Below are positions 1-5,256 of a stretch of 6,469 nucleotides of DNA, piece after piece. Origin of the DNA: Acidimicrobiia bacterium. Lineage in GTDB: Bacteria; Actinomycetota; Acidimicrobiia; Spongiisociales; ZC4RG35. Positions within the stretch are counted from its first letter, which is position 1, and every line of letters begins with the position of its first letter. The notes beneath the pieces are model-generated. The model worked only from the letters and a program-made list of their open reading frames with translations. It was not told where the DNA came from and made no database searches. Location: contig WHTL01000224.1 in assembly GCA_009377735.1 (NCBI GenBank), positions 1 to 6,469 of the forward strand, in the 5' to 3' direction. A program made the translations under genes and the position numbers.

Positions 1-123
1 CTCCACCTCAGCAACGGCACAGGCCACAAGATCCTGCAGCTCTCAGATGACCACCGTGTGGAACCCCGCTCCGCCCTATTCGCCGAACTAAAAGAGCTCC
101 TGGGCCAACGGGCAGTGGGGTAG
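1..123 (+). CDS. dnaE: 3' end of a gene, probably DNA polymerase III alpha subunit (C-terminal 40 residues)
   Basis: Reading frame 1 is open from the left edge to a TAG at 121-123 and encodes 40 residues, so the gene is cut by the window edge. The visible tail includes RVEP, ALFAELKELLG and a final QRAVG. From memory this resembles the extreme C-terminus of actinobacterial DnaE1, which often reads like 'RV.PSPALF.DLK.LLGP.C'. DnaE is the catalytic subunit of the replicative polymerase. The fragment lacks the PHP, palm and finger domains, so the identity rests on a short terminal motif only. The restriction-modification cassette begins directly downstream, so this stop codon marks the left border of that insertion. 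Other proteins could share such a tail, so I hold the frame with good confidence and the name with about even odds. Confidence 0.5.
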   Translation, partial: LHLSNGTGHKILQLSDDHRVEPRSALFAELKELLGQRAVG

Positions 124-161
124 GCACAACCAGATCTCATTCCTGTCAGCGGCACTCTGTA

Positions 162-174
162 GGATCTTCGATCC
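162..174. repeat. Perfect 5-bp inverted repeat upstream of the methyltransferase promoter
   Basis: The sequence GGATC-TTC-GATCC is a perfect dyad with a three-base centre. It lies just upstream of the TATAAT at 188-193 and covers the position where a -35 box would be expected, where no good -35 is seen. It could be an operator for autoregulation of the methyltransferase or for another regulator. It is a poor terminator for the upstream gene because no T-run follows. The dyad is seen directly; its role is inference. Confidence 0.35.
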
Positions 175-187
175 AGGACTACATCAC

Positions 188-193
188 TATAAT
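188..193 (+). promoter_or_regulatory. -10 box TATAAT of the methyltransferase promoter
   Basis: A perfect TATAAT hexamer lies in the 88-bp gap between the upstream gene and the methyltransferase. No convincing -35 hexamer is found at 16-18 bp spacing. Transcription would start about base 200-201, which leaves almost no leader before the ATG at 201 and only about 11 bases before the methyltransferase ATG at 212. The layout TATAAT-N7-ATG fits the leaderless promoter pattern common in actinobacteria. Confidence 0.55.
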
Positions 194-200
194 TACACTT

Positions 201-215
201 ATGGGGTTCACATGA
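201..215 (+). other. Possible leaderless four-codon minicistron (MGFT) overlapping the methyltransferase start
   Basis: An ATG at 201, exactly seven bases after TATAAT, opens the reading frame ATG GGG TTC ACA TGA. Its stop overlaps the methyltransferase start as ATGA at 212-215. The same stretch carries GGGG at 203-206, five bases before ATG 212, which could serve as a weak ribosome-binding site. If the transcript starts at 200-201, ribosomes might load on the first ATG, end after four codons and restart on the methyltransferase. The bases are certain; translation of the minicistron is inference. Confidence 0.3.
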
Positions 216-1348
216 CTGACGACCAATCCATCGAGCGATATACGATCATCGATCTCTTCGCTGGCTGCGGGGGCATGACTCAGGGATTTGTGAACACGGG
301 TTTTCGTCCGGTTCTCGCCGCCGAGTGGGATCTGGCCGCTGCTGCGACTTATGCCTCAAATTTTGGTGAGGATCATGTGTTCTGGGGCGATATCGCAGCG
401 TTGCCCGATGCCTCGGTTCCGGAGGCCGATGTCGTGGTGGGCGGCCCGCCATGCCAGGGGTTCTCGAACCTCGGTACTCGGGATCCGGATGACCCGCGTA
501 ACACCCTCTGGAGGGAATACGTTCGAATAGTCACCCAGGCTCGTCCAAAGATCTTCGTCATCGAGAACGTTGACCGATTCCGATCCTCATACGAGTTCCA
601 GCTACTGGTGGAAGAGGTCGAGTCCGGAGCGCTGCAGGACTACTCAATGGAGGTGGCAATCCTAAATGCGGCCGACTTCGGTGTCCCTCAGCGCCGGCGA
701 CGTACAATCGTTGTCGGGTCTCGCGTTGGGCAACCTGAACTCCCAGTACCTAAATACTCTCAGACTGCAGTCGGCGAAGGTGCCTGGCGTACAGTGCGCG
801 ACGCCTTTGTCGGGATCCCTTTCGAGACAGGCGCAACTCAACTTCCAGCCAGTCAGGTCGAAATTCTTGGCGAGTCGCTTCCCGGTACATTCAAGGCGCC
901 GGATCTACATCTCGGACGGAATCCTCGACCCCTCTCGCTACAGCGCTATGACGTCATCCCTCCCGGTGGCGGCCGCTTCGACCTACCCGACGAGCTCTTG
1001 CCCGAGTGCTGGCGTAACAAACGCACCGGTACTACCGATGTGATGGGGCGGATGCGATGGGATGCACCATCACTCACGATCCGTACGGAGTTCTTCAAGC
1101 CAGAGAAAGGCCAATACCTCCACCCCGAGTGGACAGCGGAAACGCCGGACGCTCGGGTAAATCGGCCGATCACCCATTGGGAAGCCGCTCGACTCCAGGG
1201 ATTCCCAGATGACTTCTTGTGGTGCGGCAAGAAGATCGAGATTGCGCGCCAGATTGGCAACGCTGTGCCAGTCGGACTGGCCGAAGCGATCGCGGGTTCG
1301 ATCTCGGTTCAATTGACCTCTCCTCTTCCGACGCTCTTGGGTGGCTAG
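212..1348 (+). CDS. Type II C5-cytosine DNA methyltransferase
   Basis: This 378-residue protein transfers a methyl group from S-adenosylmethionine to carbon 5 of cytosine in a specific DNA site and protects it from the partner endonuclease. The family motifs are in canonical order: motif I (DLFAGCGG, 14-21), motif IV with the catalytic Cys81 (GGPPCQGFS, 77-85), motif VI (ENV, 118-120), motif VIII (QRRRR, 160-164), a RLQGFPDDF block (327-335) and motif X (QIGNAVP, 347-353). The target-recognition region lies roughly at 190-318. Length is normal for a single-domain enzyme and no motif is damaged. The ATG at 212 is chosen because motif I follows at the usual distance and GGGG lies five bases upstream. 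It runs convergently towards the NgoMIV-type endonuclease, 15 bp apart stop to stop. By that pairing its target is probably CCGG-cored, likely GCCGGC; this is inference. Confidence 0.96.
   Translation: MTDDQSIERYTIIDLFAGCGGMTQGFVNTGFRPVLAAEWDLAAAATYASNFGEDHVFWGDIAALPDASVPEADVVVGGPPCQGFSNLGTRDPDDPRNTLWREYVRIVTQARPKIFVIENVDRFRSSYEFQLLVEEVESGALQDYSMEVAILNAADFGVPQRRRRTIVVGSRVGQPELPVPKYSQTAVGEGAWRTVRDAFVGIPFETGATQLPASQVEILGESLPGTFKAPDLHLGRNPRPLSLQRYDVIPPGGGRFDLPDELLPECWRNKRTGTTDVMGRMRWDAPSLTIRTEFFKPEKGQYLHPEWTAETPDARVNRPITHWEAARLQGFPDDFLWCGKKIEIARQIGNAVPVGLAEAIAGSISVQLTSPLPTLLGG
693..698. other. GCCGGC site inside the methyltransferase gene
   Basis: This palindrome is the NgoMIV target and lies in the codons for the arginine run of methyltransferase motif VIII. 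It is one of only two such sites I found in the window (the other is at 5453-5458). If the system has NgoMIV specificity, this site is methylated by the protein it helps to encode. Confidence 0.6.
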
Positions 1349-1367
1349 GAGACGAACTCGTCGCTAG
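1345..1367. repeat. Imperfect dyad linking the two convergent stop codons
   Basis: Between the methyltransferase and endonuclease stops lies GACGA-AC-TCGTC (1351-1362), a perfect 5-bp inverted repeat with a two-base centre. It is flanked by CTAG at 1345-1348 and CTAG at 1364-1367, which pair if one side carries a one-base bulge. Each CTAG contains one gene's TAG stop. The whole could fold as a hairpin in either transcript and act as a shared end signal, although no T-run follows in either direction. The palindromic sequence is seen; terminator activity is not established. Confidence 0.35.
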
Positions 1368-2173
1368 AACTGGAGTACATCTGGAAGAGTGTTGAAGTCG
1401 TACAACCGGCCCTGTCCGACCAGTTCTGCCAGAGTTGCTTTTTGCTCCTTGGTGCCTTCGATGCGGACCGCTTCAGCTAGTTCCTCGAATGCCACGTGAT
1501 AGACAGAGTCAATTTCGCCCGTCCCTCGCGCTATTGAGGCGAGACGCGTAGGCAGCGGCTCGGCTGTCACCGCAACGATGTGAGGCTGGCGAGCTCGACG
1601 ATGACGAGTGAGGATCACCGCTTCGTGCCGGATGTTCTGGACACGGTCGGACCGAATGGTCCACTTGCATGATACCGAGGCATGAAGGAATAGGGAGGTC
1701 GGGGTCTGAATGCCAACGGTTACATCGGGCTTGATGACATAGTCTCTACCCAACTCTGACGCAAGAGTCCGGGTCTGGTCTCGATTGATGATTTCCTGTA
1801 TTCGGGCGAGGTGCGAATACTGAGCGAAGTCGGTGACCGGACGGCCCCGATCGACGATCCAGTCTCTGTCCACTACACCTCCGGCGAGGGAGTCCTCCAG
1901 GTAGATCCTGACGCCCTCCTCGAACGGTGTCGCGGGATTGGTTGGGGCGACCGTCTTCGTGGGGATACCCAGGAGGGCTAATACGGCGGACGCGATCGTG
2001 ACGCTCTGTTTACTCGCCGCATCCGACGTGTTTGGTGTGGCTACGCCAGTTCGCCCTGAGGGTGTCCGCCAACCAAGGAGGTCCTTGGCAAATGGGGGTG
2101 CTGGCATGCCATAGCAGTCAAGCACGATCGGGCCAGAGATGCCCCATGGTCTCTCATTGGAGGGGACCGGCAC
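1364..2173 (-). CDS. NgoMIV-family type II restriction endonuclease
   Basis: This 269-residue protein closely resembles NgoMIV, a tetrameric Mg-dependent enzyme that cuts GCCGGC. The strongest match is residues 163-225, containing LHASVSCKWTIRSDR, PHIVAVTAEP and GTGEIDSVYH, nearly identical to my recollection of NgoMIV. The likely catalytic set is Glu85, Asp150 (KPDV), Ser168-Cys169-Lys170 and Glu184, with the family's 14-residue spacing from Lys to Glu. Arg174, Asp176 and Arg177 match the residues that read the CCGG core. The family enzyme is about 286 residues, so this copy is full length. The start is a GTG at 2171-2173 with no clear Shine-Dalgarno; the frame is closed by a TAG at 2210-2212 and has no other ATG or GTG start above it, while an ATG at codon 23 is the next choice. 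It converges with the cognate methyltransferase and diverges from the Vsr-like gene. The outer-base specificity is uncertain. Confidence 0.93.
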   Translation of the reverse strand: MPVPSNERPWGISGPIVLDCYGMPAPPFAKDLLGWRTPSGRTGVATPNTSDAASKQSVTIASAVLALLGIPTKTVAPTNPATPFEEGVRIYLEDSLAGGVVDRDWIVDRGRPVTDFAQYSHLARIQEIINRDQTRTLASELGRDYVIKPDVTVGIQTPTSLFLHASVSCKWTIRSDRVQNIRHEAVILTRHRRARQPHIVAVTAEPLPTRLASIARGTGEIDSVYHVAFEELAEAVRIEGTKEQKATLAELVGQGRLYDFNTLPDVLQF

Positions 2174-2244
2174 TCCGGGGATGAGAGGGTCATTTAGATC
2201 GCGAGTAGGCTAGAGCACAATGAATTCCATCCAACGAGATCACG
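2174..2244. promoter_or_regulatory. Divergent intergenic region between endonuclease and vsr-like gene
   Basis: These 71 bp must hold start signals for both genes unless they are read from further away. On the plus strand TAGGCT at 2206-2211 is a possible -10 box, which would place the vsr-like transcript start near 2218 with a leader of about 26 bases and a weak ACGAGA at 2233-2238 before ATG 2245. On the minus strand TTGGAT, 16 bases, then TAGCCT is a possible promoter for the endonuclease. Neither has a strong consensus, and no clear operator or C-box is visible. Confidence 0.25.
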
Positions 2245-2661
2245 ATGGTGGACGTCTTCAGTCCTGAGGATCGAAGCCTCATCATGGCCAAGATCAAGAG
2301 CCGGGACACAAAGCCGGAGCTCGTACTCCGGCGAACTCTGTGGGCAGCCGGAGCTCGAGGCTGGCGGTGTCACCGGACGGACCTTCCGGGTCGACCTGAC
2401 ATAGCATTTGGACCTGCCCAGCTAGCCGTGTTTGTCGATGGCGCCTTCTGGCATGGGCACCCTTCAAAGTACAAGGAGGGGCAGAGCGGCGACTTTTGGG
2501 ATCGGAAGATCGCAGCGAACATGGCGCGAGATCGTGAAGCCGATATAGCGCTGGAAGGCTTGGGATGGGCGCCCCTTCGGTTGTGGGACTTCGAGGTTAT
2601 GGCTGACCCTCCAGCAGCTGCAACGCAGGTGCAAGAGCGACTCCACGAACTCGGGCCCTAG
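2245..2661 (+). CDS. vsr: Vsr-like very-short-patch mismatch repair endonuclease
   Basis: This 138-residue protein belongs to the Vsr family, which nicks DNA beside T:G mismatches that arise when 5-methylcytosine deaminates, so that repair restores C:G. Family landmarks are the N-terminal MAKIKSRDTKPE block (14-25), PGRPD with catalytic Asp52 (48-52), FVDGAFWHGH (63-72) with His70, FWDRKI and N92/RD, and the GW..LR.W segment (107-114). Length is normal. Compared with E. coli Vsr, the zinc ligands Cys66, Cys73 and Cys117 correspond to Ala67, Ser74 and Phe116, so the structural zinc site appears lost, while Asp and the active-site His remain. Thr63-His64 is Val64-Asp65, as in many Vsr homologues linked to restriction systems. 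The start is ATG 2245 with only a weak upstream purine patch; a GTG follows immediately. Its place beside a C5-methyltransferase fits its role. Confidence 0.93.
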   Translation: MVDVFSPEDRSLIMAKIKSRDTKPELVLRRTLWAAGARGWRCHRTDLPGRPDIAFGPAQLAVFVDGAFWHGHPSKYKEGQSGDFWDRKIAANMARDREADIALEGLGWAPLRLWDFEVMADPPAAATQVQERLHELGP

Positions 2662-2697
2662 CGGGGACGGGAGCCGTTTGGGTGTCTGGCAGCCCCT

Positions 2698-3915
2698 TCA
2701 CACCTCTGGGGGGGTCCATTCCTCGGGGTATCCGGGTCGCCCCTTTGCCAACCAATCCTCGAAGGCTTCCTCCGTTTCCACGTCGCGGCCTTGCTCTGCA
2801 GAGACCACATAGCGGTGGTGGAGCACGTCACAGTATGCCTGGAGGGGGTCGGATATGCCCTCGGTCTCTCGGATTCGCTCCATCACCGGTTCAAACTGGC
2901 TCATCCTCCATTTGATGGAGGAGACATTCTTGAGGGTGGGGGTTCGGATGTCCTCGGTCGCCTGGAAGTGGTAGAGGTCGCTAAGAATCTGCCGCGCCTG
3001 ATTCTCCAGAGCATCGATGCCGGTTAGCTCGCGGAGACGATTGCTATGGAATGTCTTGCCCCCAACCCGAAGGTGGAGTCGGAGGTTGCTGCCCCCGTCC
3101 ACCGGGATGACGTCTACCTCGTCCACGTCGAATCCCAGTCGGTTGACCCGTCGGATCCTCTCCTGGACACGGTACTGCTCGTTCGCGGGGATGACCTCGT
3201 CTCCCTTGAGCTCATCCCAGAGCCGGTAGTAGACATCTGCAATCTCTTCACCGAGGAAGAGGTCGGCCTCGTCGATCGGCTTTTTGGATTCCGCGGCGAT
3301 GTCGGCCATCCCACCGGCGACGTTCACCTTCATGATCTCGATGTCCTCCAACCGACGACCGTCGCTCATGTTCCCATCGTCACGGAGGGTGGAGGTCTCT
3401 GCGTCGACCATGATGGTCTCGATGGTGCCTGCGTCCCAGCGGTAGAGCACGTTCGACAGCGAACAGTCGCCCCAATAGCACCCAGCCAGATGGAGCTCCA
3501 CCAGCAGCTCGGCGAATGCGTCGAGCATGCGGGTTCGATTGCCTGCGAATCCTGCTCCCGCGATCAATTCGCGATAGGAGAAGGTGAACTCTGCCCAAGC
3601 GGTGATGAGGGCGGCCGACTGTTCGGCACCCCGGTCCTGATGACGATTGACCACCAGACCCACGGGCGTCACCGCGGAGACGGTGCGGCTTTGTAGTCTT
3701 CGCAGGATCTCGTAGTCATTGCGGGCGGGTGCTGTGGGGAGCTCCTTGACTACGAAGAGACCCTCGGGATACTGATAGAACTGCACCTCGTGACGGGAGA
3801 TGCCCTTGGGAAGGTCAACCCGATGATCGAGATCCCACTCCTTTAGACTCGTCTCCCACGGAAGATCGAGGAAGTCGGGGTTGCCCGGTCTGATGGTGAG
3901 GATCGGCTCAGCCAT
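2698..3915 (-). CDS. DUF4032 protein with kinase-like (LPS-kinase type) N-terminal domain
   Basis: The protein, 405 residues from ATG 3915, matches actinobacterial DUF4032 proteins. The N-terminal half has a kinase-like fold: Lys57 in VVKELP, a helix Glu69, the catalytic-loop-like HLAGCYWGDCSLSN (142-155, Asp150 and Asn155) and the metal-binding-like VDAE (170-173, Asp171). The DUF4032 part follows, with GRRLEDIEIMKVNVAG (186-201), IRRVNRLGFDVDEVDV (254-269) and a closing HRYVVSAEQGRDVETEEA. All kinase-type residues are kept, so phosphotransfer is possible, but substrate and role are unknown. The reading frame extends upstream to a TTG at 3993 and an ATG at 3987, but I prefer ATG 3915: family similarity (LDLPWETSLKEW) begins just after it, and TACAGT-N6-ATG suggests a leaderless start. 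The gene converges with the vsr-like gene (36 bp gap) and diverges from the M24 gene. No signal peptide or membrane segment is seen. Confidence 0.88.
   Translation of the reverse strand: MAEPILTIRPGNPDFLDLPWETSLKEWDLDHRVDLPKGISRHEVQFYQYPEGLFVVKELPTAPARNDYEILRRLQSRTVSAVTPVGLVVNRHQDRGAEQSAALITAWAEFTFSYRELIAGAGFAGNRTRMLDAFAELLVELHLAGCYWGDCSLSNVLYRWDAGTIETIMVDAETSTLRDDGNMSDGRRLEDIEIMKVNVAGGMADIAAESKKPIDEADLFLGEEIADVYYRLWDELKGDEVIPANEQYRVQERIRRVNRLGFDVDEVDVIPVDGGSNLRLHLRVGGKTFHSNRLRELTGIDALENQARQILSDLYHFQATEDIRTPTLKNVSSIKWRMSQFEPVMERIRETEGISDPLQAYCDVLHHRYVVSAEQGRDVETEEAFEDWLAKGRPGYPEEWTPPEV
2904..2922. repeat. Perfect 8-bp inverted repeat inside the DUF4032 gene
   Basis: TCCTCCAT, a three-base TTG centre, then ATGGAGGA form a perfect dyad within the C-terminal coding part of the DUF4032 gene. 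It could form a hairpin in the mRNA. It codes for ordinary residues of the protein and is not near a start or stop, so chance or coding constraint is the simplest explanation. Confidence 0.4.
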
Positions 3916-3921
3916 GCGTTG

Positions 3922-3927
3922 ACTGTA
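3922..3927 (-). promoter_or_regulatory. Candidate -10 box TACAGT for a leaderless DUF4032 transcript
   Basis: Read on the minus strand, TACAGT is followed by six bases and then the ATG at 3915, the TANNNT-N6-ATG arrangement of leaderless actinobacterial genes. No Shine-Dalgarno precedes this ATG, which agrees with leaderless translation. No good -35 box is found. On the plus strand the overlapping TTGACT at 3919-3924 resembles a -35 hexamer, but no convincing -10 follows at normal spacing. Confidence 0.35.
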
Positions 3928-3958
3928 GGGGCCGGGATTGATTTGAGAGGCCCAACCA

Positions 3959-5224
3959 ATGTCTTTGGTGGGATATTCTCCGTACATGGACAATGACCAA
4001 GAGCTCCCAGAGGGGACGATGCGGCCCGCCGATCCCGGTGGCTTCGGGGCTTTCCCCGCCGTGGAGTATCAACGTCGGCTCGAGGCGGTGCAGGACGTCA
4101 TGGGGGGGCGGGAACTTGACGCCTTGATCGTCACCAGCCCCGAGAACATCTACTACCTCACCGGTCTGAGCCACCAGGGTTACTTCGCCTTCACCATGCT
4201 GGTAATCGTCCCAGACCAAGACCCGGTTCTTCTCACCAGGGCGATGGAAGCGCCCACGATCGCTCGGCAGACCCCAGACCTGATCCATGTCGGGTATGGC
4301 GATGGTGACGATGCCGGTGATGCCGCTGTGCGCACCTTGCAAGGTGTCGGCAGTGGGCCTACCCAAATCGGTATCGACCTGTCCAGCATGTTCTTCCCTC
4401 CCGAGGTGTATCAGCAGATGTGTGATTCTCTGGAGTCGGTGGAGTGGTATGACACGAGCAGATCGTCATCTACTGACCCGACATTTCGGACCGGTCTGGT
4501 CGACGAGATTCGTCTGGTCAAGTCTCCCTTGGAGGTTGAGCACATCAGACTCGCCGCGGCGATCACGGATCGCTCCATCCGTGCCGGGCTGGCGACTGCG
4601 GCTGTGGGAGTCAACGAGCGTGAGGTGGCGGCGGCGGTGTACCAACAGATGGTTCTCGGTGGCGGTGAGTACCCCGGCTTTGCGCCGTTGGTGCGTTCCA
4701 CCGATCGTCTCTTCTTCGAGCACGAGACCTGGGCAGACAGGGTCTTCGCGCCGGGTGACAGTGTTCTAATGGAGTTGTCCGGATGTCGCTTCCGATACCA
4801 CGCGCCCGCAACCCGGATGGCTTACATCGCCACGGCACCCGAGAAGGCCGCGACTGCCCGTCAGGTGGCCCTTGATGCCCTGGATGCGGTGACGATCGCA
4901 CTCCGGCCCGGGATGGTGACGGGGGACGTGTATGCCAGATGGCAGGAAGTCGTGGACGAGGGCCTCGGTCACGGCAAGCTACGGCGCCACCACTGCGGCT
5001 ACACCGTCGGGATCGGCTTTCCACCTAGTTGGGTCGGTTCGAGCACGGTGCTCGGTATTCGACCGGGTGGAAAGGTGCCCATCAGGGCTGGAATGGTCTT
5101 CCACATCCTCAGCTGGATCTCCGATGACCGGCTGGGCAACTACTTCGTATCGGACTCGGTGCTGGTGGGGGAGAGATCCACCGAGACCCTCACCTCCACC
5201 CGCCGCCCCCTGGTGGTGGAGTAG
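3959..5224 (+). CDS. M24-family (creatinase / ectoine-hydrolase-like) hydrolase lacking metal ligands
   Basis: This protein of up to 421 residues has a creatinase N-terminal domain (about 35-170, with LDALIVTSPENIYYLTG) and a C-terminal pita-bread domain (about 185-420). It is closest in pattern to non-metal M24 members such as ectoine hydrolase DoeA and creatinase: ELSGCRFRYHAPATR (272-286), CGYTVGIGFPPSW (346-358) and AGMVFHILSW (377-386). The five metal-binding residues of prolidase and methionine aminopeptidase appear as Glu272, Pro283, Tyr348, Leu384 and Ser398, so metal-dependent peptidase action is unlikely. Hydrolysis of a small amide or cyclic amidine compound is a reasonable guess; the substrate is unknown. 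Start choice is open: ATG 3959 has GAGAGG eight bases upstream, ATG 3986 follows TATTCT by six bases (leaderless pattern), and ATG 4019 has AGGGG three bases upstream. The conserved part begins after all three. It is divergent from the DUF4032 gene and convergent with the HNH gene. Confidence 0.88.
   Translation: MSLVGYSPYMDNDQELPEGTMRPADPGGFGAFPAVEYQRRLEAVQDVMGGRELDALIVTSPENIYYLTGLSHQGYFAFTMLVIVPDQDPVLLTRAMEAPTIARQTPDLIHVGYGDGDDAGDAAVRTLQGVGSGPTQIGIDLSSMFFPPEVYQQMCDSLESVEWYDTSRSSSTDPTFRTGLVDEIRLVKSPLEVEHIRLAAAITDRSIRAGLATAAVGVNEREVAAAVYQQMVLGGGEYPGFAPLVRSTDRLFFEHETWADRVFAPGDSVLMELSGCRFRYHAPATRMAYIATAPEKAATARQVALDALDAVTIALRPGMVTGDVYARWQEVVDEGLGHGKLRRHHCGYTVGIGFPPSWVGSSTVLGIRPGGKVPIRAGMVFHILSWISDDRLGNYFVSDSVLVGERSTETLTSTRRPLVVE
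3974..3979 (+). promoter_or_regulatory. Candidate -10 box TATTCT for a leaderless M24 transcript
   Basis: TATTCT is followed by six bases and ATG 3986, in frame with the M24 protein (codon 10 of the longest form). This mirrors the arrangement of the divergent DUF4032 gene. If real, it would make 3986 the true start and rule out 3959. No good -35 box is seen, so this is a suggestion only. Confidence 0.25.
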
Positions 5225-5256
5225 ATCGGGACGGAAGAGTAAGTATGCGCCTGTGG

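Noticed and set aside
2220..2267. 15-codon frame from ATG 2220 overlapping the vsr-like start
   Set aside because: It follows a TAGGCT by eight bases, but the spacing is long, the frame differs from the vsr-like gene, and no motif or coupling is evident.
2662..2697. Terminator between the vsr-like and DUF4032 genes
   Set aside because: Only a 4-bp stem (ACGG-GAG-CCGT, 2667-2677) followed by TTG is visible, too weak to call.
3046..3696. Plus-strand open frame of 216 codons
   Set aside because: It lies wholly antisense to the DUF4032 gene, whose protein shows clear family motifs; the antisense product has no recognisable domain.
212..3915. A joint defence system combining the restriction cassette with the DUF4032 kinase-like protein
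   Set aside because: DUF4032 genes occur in actinobacteria without restriction genes, the gene is convergent with the cassette rather than co-transcribed, and no shared signal is seen.
3913..3993. TTG or upstream ATG start giving a 26-residue extension of the DUF4032 protein
   Set aside because: The extension has no family similarity, overlaps the divergent M24 start region and lacks a ribosome-binding site; ATG 3915 fits the family start better.
4611..5024. Minus-strand open frame of 137 codons
   Set aside because: It is antisense to the M24 gene, and its Arg/Pro/Ser-rich product is typical of a shadow frame in GC-rich DNA.
5225..5256. Bidirectional terminator between the M24 and HNH genes
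   Set aside because: No inverted repeat or T-run is visible in the 32-bp gap.
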